From: Gammaproteobacteria bacterium
GTDB taxonomy: Bacteria > Pseudomonadota > Gammaproteobacteria > Xanthomonadales > Wenzhouxiangellaceae
DNA length: 37,886 nucleotides
Reading direction: 5' to 3'
Assembly (NCBI GenBank): GCA_009908385.1
Contig: JAAAPE010000093.1
Span: 1-37,886 of the forward strand
The notes beneath the pieces were generated by a model. The model had not been told where the DNA came from and made no database searches. It saw only the letters and a list, made by a program, of their open reading frames with translations. Positions within the stretch are counted from its first letter, which is position 1. Every line of letters starts with the position of its first letter. Positions 9,695 through 16,648 of this stretch are shown here, one piece after another. The position numbers and the translations under genes were made by a program.

Positions 9695-10639
9695 ATGTCC
9701 GTGCTCATCTGCGGCTCGATGGCCTACGACAACATCATGGTCTTCCCGGAGCGCTTCAAGGATCACATCCTTCCCGACAAGACCCACATGATCAACGTGG
9801 CCTTCCTGGTGCCCGAGCTGCACCGGAATTTCGGCGGAACCGCCGGCAACATCGCCTACAACCTGCGCAAGCTGGGCGGCGACCCCCTGCCGATGGCCAC
9901 GGTCGGGCCCGACTTCGACGACTACGCGCGCCACCTGGAACGGCTCGACATCAACCAGGATTTCGTGCGCACCCTGGGAGATCACTGGACCGCCCAGGCC
10001 TACATCACCACCGACCTCGACGACAACCAGATCACGGCCTTCCACCCCGGGGCGATGAACGAGGCGCACTGCCAGCCGGTCCCCGAAGACCGCGACATCG
10101 GCTTCGGAATCGTCTCGCCCGACGGCAAGCAGGCCATGCTCGACCATTCCGAACAGTTCAGGGCGGCCGGGATTCCCCACGTCTTCGATCCCGGCCAGGG
10201 CCTGCCGCTGTTCAGCGGCGAGGAACTGCAGCACATGATCACCAACGCCGACTGGCTGGCCGTCAATTCCTACGAGTGGGAGATGCTCAAGCACAAGACC
10301 GGCTGGGAACACGGCGACATCACCTCGCGCCTGGCCGGGGGCCTGGTGATCACCCATGGCGGAGAGGGCTCGGAACTGTGGACCGGCGACGGTCTGACCC
10401 GCATCCCGGCCGTCTCACCCGAGAAGATCACCGACCCCACCGGCTGCGGCGACGCCTATCGGGCGGGCCTGCTCTACGGCCTGGAGAGGGGCTGGGATTC
10501 CGCCGACGCCTGCCGGCTCGGATCGATCCTCGGCGCGCTCAAGATCGCCGAAGCCGGCCCGCAGCACCACGACTTCACGCCCGCGCAGATCGCCGAACGC
10601 TTCGAGCGCGAATTCGGCCACCCGATGCCGGCCGGCTAG
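9695..10639 (+). CDS. PfkB-family carbohydrate/adenosine kinase
   Basis: Cytosolic ribokinase-fold kinase that phosphorylates a sugar or nucleoside hydroxyl with ATP. 314 residues. Motifs: N-terminal GSMAYDN, the glycine pair region 'FGGTAGNIAYNLRKLGG' (45-62) and the C-terminal PfkB signature DPTGCGDAYRAG with catalytic base Asp253. The sequence resembles the bacterial 'adenosine kinase/carbohydrate kinase' branch more than 2-keto-3-deoxygluconate or fructose kinases, but the substrate is not certain. The start at 9695 is chosen because GAGGAAC sits 8-10 bases upstream and the conserved fold begins at once; an in-frame ATG at 9653 adds 14 non-conserved residues. A possible -10 TACAAT lies at 9649-9654. 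Confidence 0.9.
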   Translation: MSVLICGSMAYDNIMVFPERFKDHILPDKTHMINVAFLVPELHRNFGGTAGNIAYNLRKLGGDPLPMATVGPDFDDYARHLERLDINQDFVRTLGDHWTAQAYITTDLDDNQITAFHPGAMNEAHCQPVPEDRDIGFGIVSPDGKQAMLDHSEQFRAAGIPHVFDPGQGLPLFSGEELQHMITNADWLAVNSYEWEMLKHKTGWEHGDITSRLAGGLVITHGGEGSELWTGDGLTRIPAVSPEKITDPTGCGDAYRAGLLYGLERGWDSADACRLGSILGALKIAEAGPQHHDFTPAQIAERFEREFGHPMPAG

Positions 10640-10660
10640 GGCGCGCGCGGCAGAAGCTTC

Positions 10661-10689
10661 TTGACTTCAGGAAGGAAAATGGAAAGAAT
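10661..10689 (+). promoter_or_regulatory. Promoter of tRNA-Met
   Basis: -35 TTGACT (10661-10666, 5 of 6), 17 bases, -10 AAGAAT (10684-10689, 4 of 6), followed by a GC-rich discriminator (CCGGC) typical of stable-RNA promoters, about 15 bases before the mature tRNA 5' end. Confidence 0.55.
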
Positions 10690-10704
10690 ATCCGGCTCGC
10701 TTAT

Positions 10705-10781
10705 GGCTACGTAGCTCAGCCGGTTAGAGCACAGCACTCATAATGCTGGGGTCGGTGGTTCGAGTCCACCCGTAGCCACCA
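10705..10781 (+). tRNA. tRNA-Met (CAT), elongator type
   Basis: A complete 77-base cloverleaf with encoded CCA. Acceptor GGCTACG pairs with CGTAGCC, D stem GCTC/GAGC, anticodon stem CAGCA/TGCTG enclosing loop CTCATAA (anticodon CAT), variable loop GGGTC, T stem GGTGG/CCACC with TTCGAGT loop, discriminator A then CCA. Perfect acceptor pairing at position 1-72 excludes initiator tRNA-fMet. The body closely matches E. coli elongator tRNA-Met rather than tRNA-Ile2(CAT). Confidence 0.97.
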
Positions 10782-10869
10782 CTTTTCCCTTCGGTTTCAG
10801 GCTTCCAGGCAGCACTCTCTTCCGGGGCGCCCGCGGCGTGGTGTACCCATGGGGCGTCCGCGCGGCGGC

Positions 10870-11727
10870 TTACAAGCGTGTGGCCGAAAAGGTGTCGCAG
10901 CGCTCGAAGCGACCGGTCTCGAAACCCGTGCGGAACCAGCGCACGCGCTGTTCGGAGCTGCCGTGGGTGAACGAGTCGGGCACGACGGTGCCGCGGGCCT
11001 GGCGCTGCAGGTTGTCGTCGCCGATGGCCGAGGCGGTGTCGAGCGCCTCTTCGATGTCGCCCGGCTCGAGCCAGTCGTGGCGCCGCTGGGCGTGGTGCGC
11101 CCACACGCCCGAGTAACAGTCGGCCTGGAGTTCCTGTCGCACCAGCAAGCCGTCGGCGCCTTCGATGTTGCGGCCCTGGCGGCGGGCGTCGTTGACCCGG
11201 GCGCTCACGCCGGTCAGGGTCTGGATATGGTGGCCGACCTCGTGGGCGATGACGTAGGCTTCGGCAAAGTCTCCGCCGCCGCCGAGACGGGTTTCCATTT
11301 GCCGGAAGAATCCCAGGTCGATATAGATCTGGCGGTCACCCGGACAGTAGAACGGTCCGACCGCCGAGCTGGCCGTGCCGCAGGCCGACCGGACCCGGTC
11401 GGTGAACAAGACCAGGCGCGCCGGCTCGTAGCGCCGGCCCATTTCCCGGAACAGCCCGGCCCAAACGTCTTCGGTCTCTCCCAGTATGGCGGCGACGAAG
11501 CGCGAGGCTTCGTCATCGGTCGGCGCGGCCGGGGACGAGGTCTGCGGCGCACCATCGGTGAACTGTCCGACCAGGCCCAGCACTTCCATCGGATTCTTGC
11601 CCAGCACCAGGCTGATGACGACGACGATCGCGATACCGCCCAGGCCCAGGCCGCCGCCGGCGGCGACGGCCCGACGCCCGCGGCGGTCCTCGACGTTGCT
11701 GCTCTTGCGCGCCCGCTGCCACTTCAT
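10870..11727 (-). CDS. ypfJ: YpfJ-type neutral zinc metallopeptidase
   Basis: Predicted membrane-anchored zinc peptidase of the Zn_peptidase_2 family; the physiological substrate is unknown. 285 residues: basic cytoplasmic N-terminus (1-20), one membrane helix with a glycine-rich start (about 22-43), a low-complexity linker, then the peptidase domain. The zinc site is HEVGHH (His162, Glu163, His166), with the downstream 'QELQADCYSG' helix (199-206) expected to give the third ligand. Cysteines at 116 and 128 flank 'AVGPFYCPGD', a family feature. The start is supported by AGAGGGA about 7 bases upstream. Monocistronic, divergent from the queD-like gene. Confidence 0.92.
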   Translation of the reverse strand: MKWQRARKSSNVEDRRGRRAVAAGGGLGLGGIAIVVVISLVLGKNPMEVLGLVGQFTDGAPQTSSPAAPTDDEASRFVAAILGETEDVWAGLFREMGRRYEPARLVLFTDRVRSACGTASSAVGPFYCPGDRQIYIDLGFFRQMETRLGGGGDFAEAYVIAHEVGHHIQTLTGVSARVNDARRQGRNIEGADGLLVRQELQADCYSGVWAHHAQRRHDWLEPGDIEEALDTASAIGDDNLQRQARGTVVPDSFTHGSSEQRVRWFRTGFETGRFERCDTFSATRL

Positions 11728-11867
11728 GGCCGTCCCTCTGTCCCATTCGTTGCGTCAAGCATAACCGCTGCCGTAGGGCGCGTCGCTCCCCGGCCGGCCA
11801 CGCTGGTAGACTGGTGCCTTGCCATCCGCAAGCTGCCGGATCCCGCCCGGCGCGACCACCGACACGA

Positions 11868-12935
11868 ATGACTTCCCTTTACTTCTCCGCAGCGCGCAGC
11901 TTCGAAGCGGCCCGGCGGACCGATTCCGGATGCCACGGTCACGGCTTTCTGGCACGACTCGTGGCCGACTCGAAGGCCGTCGACGGCGACTTTCCCGGCG
12001 ACGAATGCAATGCGCTGGAAAAACGCCTGGGACAAGCCGTCGCGCCGCTCGACTACGCCCTGGTCAATGACCACCTGCCGCGTATCGAAGACGATGGGAT
12101 GGCCGCCTGGCTGCTCGACCGACTCGGGCTGTCGGCGGCGGCTGCCCTTTCTTTACGCAGCGCGCCCGACCGGGGCGCCATCGTCAAGCACGGCGGTGAG
12201 CGCCTGGCCTGGCGAAACTTTCGCTTCGAGTCAGCCCACCAACTGCCCAACGTTCCCGCGGGGCACAAGTGCGGGCGCATGCACGGGCACGGTTTCCAGG
12301 CCACGATCTTCTCGCTCGCGGGTGGCAACGACAAGGCGAGCGTCGTGCAGGCGGCCATCGCCCGGGCCTGGCAACCACTGCACGAGCGTCTGCACCTGGC
12401 CTGCCTCAACGACCTGCCCGGGCTGGAGAACCCGACCAGCGAAGTGCTGGCGCGGTGGATATGGCACCGGCTCGAAAGCGCCTTGCCCGGCCGGGCCGGC
12501 GTGTCGGTGATGGAAACCGCCTCGGCCGGCTGTCACTTCGACGGCTCGCGCTTCCGGATCTGGAAGTCGGCCTGCTTCGACAGCGCGGTGCGCCTGGCGC
12601 AAGCGCCGCCGGCGGATCCCAGGCGACTCGTGCACGGCCACACGTTCAACGCACGGTTGCACTTGAGCGGTGAGCTCGACCGGCTGTTGGGCTGGGTTCA
12701 CGACTACGGCGACGTCAAGCGCCTGTTCGATCCACTGTTCCGGGAGCTCGACCACCAGCCTCTGCACGAACACACCGGGCTGGATGACAACGATGCGCCC
12801 TCGCTCGCGCGCTACATCGTTGCGCGCATGTCGACGCGGCTGCCGGGCCTGTCTCGCGTCGACATCGAGTCCACGCCCGGCTGCGGCGCCACCGTGCTCT
12901 GCGGAGACGAGCCACGGGGCCTGCTCGTACCATGA
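11868..12935 (+). CDS. Triple-module 6-pyruvoyltetrahydropterin synthase/QueD-like protein
   Basis: Probable 6-carboxytetrahydropterin synthase (queuosine precursor pathway), cytosolic. 355 residues, about three times E. coli QueD (about 120), made of three T-fold modules (roughly 1-109, 110-228, 229-355). Module 2 has the zinc His set (H124, H139, H141), the nucleophile Cys135 in GHKCGRMHGHGF, 'PGLENPTSE' and Glu216, but the catalytic Asp-His pair is replaced by His176-Leu177. Module 3 keeps HGH (256-258), Asp295-His296 and Glu334 but lacks the Cys and the first zinc His (Val241). Module 1 keeps HGH (23-25) and Asp62 but has Arg for the first His. So no single module is complete. The start at 11868 is the first Met that opens a T-fold strand; no strong SD is seen. 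It overlaps queE by 4 bases (ATGA). Confidence 0.88.
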   Translation: MTSLYFSAARSFEAARRTDSGCHGHGFLARLVADSKAVDGDFPGDECNALEKRLGQAVAPLDYALVNDHLPRIEDDGMAAWLLDRLGLSAAAALSLRSAPDRGAIVKHGGERLAWRNFRFESAHQLPNVPAGHKCGRMHGHGFQATIFSLAGGNDKASVVQAAIARAWQPLHERLHLACLNDLPGLENPTSEVLARWIWHRLESALPGRAGVSVMETASAGCHFDGSRFRIWKSACFDSAVRLAQAPPADPRRLVHGHTFNARLHLSGELDRLLGWVHDYGDVKRLFDPLFRELDHQPLHEHTGLDDNDAPSLARYIVARMSTRLPGLSRVDIESTPGCGATVLCGDEPRGLLVP

Positions 12936-13567
12936 CCTACACGGTGCGCGAGATCTTTCACACCCTGCAGGGCGAAGGCCTCAACGCCGGGCGGCCTTCG
13001 GTGTTCCTGCGCTTCGCCGGTTGCAACCTCTGGTCGGGTCGCGAACAGCACCGCCACCTGGCCATCTGCCGGTTCTGCGACACCGAGTTCGTGGGCACCG
13101 GCGGGCCCGGCGGCGGCAAGTTCCCGGACGCCGGATCGCTCGCCGCCGCCGTGGCCCGGCGCTGGCCTCACGATGCGAGCGGCCCCAGGCTGGTCGTTTG
13201 CACCGGAGGGGAGCCGCTGCTCCAGCTCGACGAGACCGCCATCGAAGCGCTGCACCAGGAAGGCTTCGAGGTGGCCGTGGAGACCAACGGCACCGTGCCG
13301 GCGCCGCCGGGCATCGACTGGCTCTGCGTCAGTCCCAAGGCGAGCGCCCCGCTGGTTCAGTCGGAAGGTGACGAGCTCAAGCTGGTCTTTCCGCAGGCGG
13401 GCATCGACCCCGCCGATCTCGAACATCTCCGCTTCCGCCATTTTCTCCTGCAGCCCATGGACGGCCCCGAACTGGCCGACAACACGCGCCGGGCGATCGA
13501 CTACTGCATGCGTCACCCCAGGTGGCGGCTGAGCGTCCAGACCCACAAGCTGCTCGGGCTGCCGTGA
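12932..13567 (+). CDS. queE: 7-carboxy-7-deazaguanine synthase QueE (radical SAM)
   Basis: Converts 6-carboxy-tetrahydropterin (the QueD product) to 7-carboxy-7-deazaguanine using SAM and a [4Fe-4S] cluster. 211 residues. The cluster cysteines are C31, C46 and C49, in the CX14CX2C spacing used by one known QueE class rather than the standard radical-SAM CX3CX2C. Other landmarks: FHTLQGEG at 9-16 (substrate/SAM region), 'VCTGGEPLLQLD' (the GGEP SAM motif), 'VAVETNGT' and 'CVSPKAS'. Translationally coupled to the queD-like gene by a 4-base overlap. queC and queF are not in the window. Confidence 0.96.
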   Translation: MTYTVREIFHTLQGEGLNAGRPSVFLRFAGCNLWSGREQHRHLAICRFCDTEFVGTGGPGGGKFPDAGSLAAAVARRWPHDASGPRLVVCTGGEPLLQLDETAIEALHQEGFEVAVETNGTVPAPPGIDWLCVSPKASAPLVQSEGDELKLVFPQAGIDPADLEHLRFRHFLLQPMDGPELADNTRRAIDYCMRHPRWRLSVQTHKLLGLP

Positions 13568-13741
13568 AAGCCCCGAAACAGGCCCCTCGACTGCCTGCCG
13601 GGTCGTGACGTCGGGAGGCACTGCAGCGCGCCGTTTTCCCAAGCACCCGAAGCGATCGAGGCGGTCTCGACACGGCCGTGAGCGCCGGGCGCATATGCTA
13701 AAGTTCTCAAGTCGCCAACGACGTACTTTCCCGGGGGTTTC

Positions 13742-14470
13742 ATGCCTGTCGACAATCCGGCCTTCGACCTGGATCAGGTCCGTCGGCATTGCGCGCGCTG
13801 CGACCTTCGCGATCTGTGCCTGCCGGCCGGACTCGACGCCGCTGACGTCGAACGCGTCGACGATATCGTGGCCGACCGCACCAGCCTGGCCACCGGCAGC
13901 ACGCTCTACCATGCCGGATCGCCATTCCGCGCCCTGTACGTCATCAAGACCGGTTCGCTCAAGACCCAGGCCGTTTCCGAGGGCGGCGAGCTGCAGATTC
14001 TCGGCTTTCACCTGCCCGGCGAAATCATGGGCTTCGACGCCCTGGCCGGGGAACGCCACCAGTGCAGCGCGGAGGCGCTGGAAGCTTCCAGTGTCTGCCG
14101 CCTGCCCTATGCGGAACTCGAGCGCATCTGCGCCGCCGTTCCGGGGCTGCAGCGGCAGTTCATGCGCCTGGTGAGCCGGGAAATGGGTGACGATCACGAC
14201 CACATGGCCATGATGGGACGCAACCAGGCGATCGCCCGCCTGGCGCTTTTCCTGCACAGCATGAGCAAACGCCAGACCCGCCTGGGCCGGAGCGCCGACC
14301 AACTCACCCTCACCATGTCGCGCGCCGACCTGGCCAACTACCTCGGGCTCGTGCTGGAAACGGTCAGCCGCCTGTTCGGCCGGCTGCAGGAAATGGGCCT
14401 GATCGAGGTTCGGCGACGGGAGATCAAGATTCTCGACCGGGAAGGCCTGAAATCCGTCGGCGAATGCTGA
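13742..14470 (+). CDS. fnr: Oxygen-sensing transcription regulator Fnr/Anr
   Basis: Crp/Fnr-family activator of anaerobic metabolism; an O2-labile [4Fe-4S] cluster controls dimerisation and DNA binding. 242 residues. All four cluster ligands are present: C17, C20, C26 (CX2CX5C) and C119 in 'ASSVCRLPY', matching E. coli C20, C23, C29 and C122. A cyclic-nucleotide-fold domain (about 45-125), dimerisation helix and C-terminal HTH follow; the recognition helix 'ETVSRLFGRLQ' carries the Glu-Ser-Arg triad that reads TTGAT half-sites. Possible -10 TATGCT at 13694-13699. Monocistronic; the downstream porin carries a matching FNR site. Confidence 0.95.
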   Translation: MPVDNPAFDLDQVRRHCARCDLRDLCLPAGLDAADVERVDDIVADRTSLATGSTLYHAGSPFRALYVIKTGSLKTQAVSEGGELQILGFHLPGEIMGFDALAGERHQCSAEALEASSVCRLPYAELERICAAVPGLQRQFMRLVSREMGDDHDHMAMMGRNQAIARLALFLHSMSKRQTRLGRSADQLTLTMSRADLANYLGLVLETVSRLFGRLQEMGLIEVRRREIKILDREGLKSVGEC

Positions 14471-14480
14471 CCCTCCCGCT

Positions 14481-14522
14481 TTGATGCGGGTCAAATGGCC
14501 GCCGTGCTCGCCCTGACATACT
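14481..14522 (+). promoter_or_regulatory. Class-II FNR-dependent promoter of the porin gene
   Basis: FNR box TTGATGCGGGTCAA (14481-14494) matches TTGAT-N4-ATCAA at 9 of 10 positions. A -10-like CATACT lies at 14517-14522. If transcription starts at about 14529, the box is centred at -41.5, exactly the class-II activator position. A small CCCGC/GCGGG stem (14475-14490) overlaps the box; no T-run follows, so it is not taken as an fnr terminator. Confidence 0.7.
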
Positions 14523-14554
14523 GACACCACGATTGATGCATCCTGGAGTCACTT

Positions 14555-15733
14555 ATGTCCACCCTCATCCGCCACGCTCTCATCCTGGCCCTCGCCCTCT
14601 CGACGTCGGCCATCGCCAGCAACGGCGAGGGATGGCAGCCGACGCTCGACCTTCGCTACCGCCTCGAACGGGTCGATGACGATCGCTTCGCAGAAGACGC
14701 TACGGCCTCGACCCTGCGCGCTCGCGTCGGTTTGACCAGCCCCGACTGGTCGGGCTGGCGGTTCGGGCTGACCGCCCACGCCAACCGGCACATCGGCAGC
14801 CAAGACTTCAATTCCACGGCCAACGGCCGCAGCCGTTTCCCCGTGGTGGCCGACCCCGACGACGAAAACATCTCGGAAGCCTGGATTGCCTACTCGCGTC
14901 CCGACGCCTTTCAGCTGCGCGCCGGCCGACAGCGCCTGGCCGAAGACAACATGCGCTACATCGGCCACGTGGGCTTTCGCCAGCTCGAACAGACCTTCGA
15001 CGCCGTTGCGCTCGACCTGGACGCGCTCGGCGACTGGCAGTTCGGACTGAAGTGGCTCGACCGGGCCAACCGGATCTTCGGACCCTCCAATCCCAACGAC
15101 CTGCTGGCCGAAGCCGAGTTGAACGCCTGGATGGGCACCCTGTCCCGACCGGTCGGCGGGAGCGTCCTGGCGCTCTACGCCCATCGGATCGCCTACGACG
15201 ACCGCCCGGCCTCGCACCGCAACCTGGGCCTGCGGCTGACCGGCGCGCTACCACGCACCGAACGCTTCAGCTACCGTCTCGAGTTCGCCCGGCAGGACGG
15301 CATTCGCGAGCTCGACGCCGTCGACGATCAGATCTACTTCCACGGCCGTATCGCGCAGAAGCTCGAAGCCTGGCACTGGTTCGCCGGCCATGAGCGGCTC
15401 GGCGGCGACGGCGGCTACGCTTTTCAAACACCACTGGCCACGCTGCACGCCTTCAACGGCTGGACCGACCAGTTCCTGGCCACGCCGGCCGACGGGCTGG
15501 TCGACACCTATGCCGCGGCGGGCACGAAGATCGGCGAGTGGATCGGCCTGCTCAAGCTGCACGACTTTCGCAGCGATCGCGGCTCGACCGACTACGGCCG
15601 CGAGTACGGTGTCATGCTCAAGCGCCCCCTCGGCGCCGGACTCGCCTTCGAGTTCAAGGGCGCCCTGTTCGACGGCACCCACGGCCGCCCCGACGTCAGC
15701 AAGCTGTGGTTCACGCTGAGCGGTCACTGGTAA
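14555..15733 (+). CDS. Outer-membrane beta-barrel porin, alginate-export-like
   Basis: Predicted outer-membrane channel of 392 residues. A signal peptide (about 1-22, cleavage after AIAS) is followed by alternating amphipathic strands ending in the C-terminal aromatic 'FTLSGHW', the BAM-recognition style. 'LRYRLERVDDD' at the start and 'AWIAYSRPDAFQLRAGRQRLAEDNMRY' near 110 resemble the alginate-export (AlgE-like) porin family, as does the length. No alginate genes are nearby, so the substrate is open. GGAG lies 7-8 bases before the ATG. An FNR box in its promoter suggests induction when oxygen is low. Confidence 0.72.
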   Translation: MSTLIRHALILALALSTSAIASNGEGWQPTLDLRYRLERVDDDRFAEDATASTLRARVGLTSPDWSGWRFGLTAHANRHIGSQDFNSTANGRSRFPVVADPDDENISEAWIAYSRPDAFQLRAGRQRLAEDNMRYIGHVGFRQLEQTFDAVALDLDALGDWQFGLKWLDRANRIFGPSNPNDLLAEAELNAWMGTLSRPVGGSVLALYAHRIAYDDRPASHRNLGLRLTGALPRTERFSYRLEFARQDGIRELDAVDDQIYFHGRIAQKLEAWHWFAGHERLGGDGGYAFQTPLATLHAFNGWTDQFLATPADGLVDTYAAAGTKIGEWIGLLKLHDFRSDRGSTDYGREYGVMLKRPLGAGLAFEFKGALFDGTHGRPDVSKLWFTLSGHW

Positions 15734-15848
15734 GCGGCTCGACCCAACCCAGGCACCGACAGGTTGCGGGGTCTGTCACCTGAACAGGTGGTCGACCCGT
15801 CTCGTTTGGAACATTGCAGTTTCGGACATTCGGATTTGTTTGTAATTT

Positions 15849-15879
15849 GGTGCTCGGGATTTCGAATTTCCCGAGCACC
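15849..15879. repeat. Perfect 11-bp inverted repeat in an AT-rich intergenic island
   Basis: GGTGCTCGGGA (15849-15859) and TCCCGAGCACC (15869-15879) flank a 9-base loop that itself contains TTCGAA. The surrounding 15803-15870 is markedly AT-rich and built of degenerate 'ATTCG/TTTCG/ATTTG' words, unlike the flanking genes. It lies between two convergent genes. No T-run follows on either strand, so intrinsic termination is doubtful. Confidence 0.7.
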
Positions 15880-15922
15880 GTGGATGTTCAAGCGGCAGGG
15901 CTCGTGAACGGCCCGGGAAGCT

Positions 15923-16645
15923 CTAGAGCCACCACGCCGAGACCCGGTCGTCCGGACTGCCGTGATACGCCACCTGCGCCTGGAACAGCTCGGCGGTGGC
16001 CAGGGCGTCGGTGAAGGCGTGGTGCGGTGAATACTCGGGCAGGCCATAGCGCCCCCGGGCGGCGGCCAGCCGCAAGGACACGCGACGCTGACGGAACCAG
16101 GTCAGCGGGTTGATCGTGCGGCGCTCGCTGACCTGCTTTTCGATGTGCAGGGTGTCGATGAGCGGAAACAGAATTCCCTCGCCGAAGCGCCGCAGGAACG
16201 CGTGATACAGGAAGCGGCGCTCGATGGCGTGATAGTGCACCACCGCCACCCGGCCGGACAGCGCCTCGAGCACCTCGTCGACGATCTCCTCGAGGTCGGG
16301 TGCGCCCTCGACCTCGACATGCGTGATGCGGTGAATCCGGATGGAGTGCTCGTCGATTTCGCGCCGCGGCCTGACCACGCGGTAGTAGCCGTCGGCCGGC
16401 CGGATTCGCTCGAGAGAGAACGGCACGACGCCGATGCTGACGATGCCGTGCCGCTTCGGATCCATACCGGTGGTCTCCAGGTCGAGCGCCGCCAGCGGCG
16501 TCTCGGACAGCTTGCCGTCGCCGGCCGGGCTGCCGCACTGGTAGAAGTCTCGGATCGGCGCGACGCGGGATTCGGCCGCGAGTTCGGCGAAGCGTTCGCG
16601 CCAGTCGACGGTCGCTTTCGATTCGTATCGAGGCGGCGAGGCCAT
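15923..16645 (-). CDS. DnaQ-type 3'-5' exonuclease
   Basis: RNase T/DNA polymerase III epsilon-fold exonuclease, 240 residues from the ATG at 16645 (a TTG one codon earlier is possible). DEDDh motifs: ExoI LDLETTG with Asp55 and Glu57; ExoII 'VVHYHAIERRFL', where the usual Asp is Glu142; ExoIII with His208 and Asp213 in 'HHAFTDALATAELF'. Too short and too divergent to be the replicative proofreader, with about 50 residues before the domain. It starts 3 bases after the stop of the cNMP/CBS/nucleotidyltransferase gene, so the two are one transcription unit. Probably acts on nucleic acid or a nucleotide product; the substrate is unknown. Confidence 0.88.
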   Translation of the reverse strand: MASPPRYESKATVDWRERFAELAAESRVAPIRDFYQCGSPAGDGKLSETPLAALDLETTGMDPKRHGIVSIGVVPFSLERIRPADGYYRVVRPRREIDEHSIRIHRITHVEVEGAPDLEEIVDEVLEALSGRVAVVHYHAIERRFLYHAFLRRFGEGILFPLIDTLHIEKQVSERRTINPLTWFRQRRVSLRLAAARGRYGLPEYSPHHAFTDALATAELFQAQVAYHGSPDDRVSAWWL

Positions 16646-16648
16646 CAA

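Noticed and set aside
9532-9708. Extended 321-residue form of the TetR regulator
   Set aside because: The extra 59 residues run through the -10, -35 and palindrome and lack conserved character; the HTH begins normally after the ATG at 9531.
10705-10781. tRNA-Met as an integration site
   Set aside because: No integrase, direct repeat of the tRNA 3' end or foreign-looking island follows; ordinary genes lie on both sides.
11728-11867. preQ1 riboswitch upstream of the queD-like gene
   Set aside because: No C-rich loop plus A-rich tail or other aptamer pattern could be found; only a possible -10 (TAGACT, 11807-11812) is visible.
15777-15790. CACCTGAACAGGTG palindrome after the porin as a terminator
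   Set aside because: Short stem with a minimal loop and only a weak, interrupted T stretch; left unannotated.
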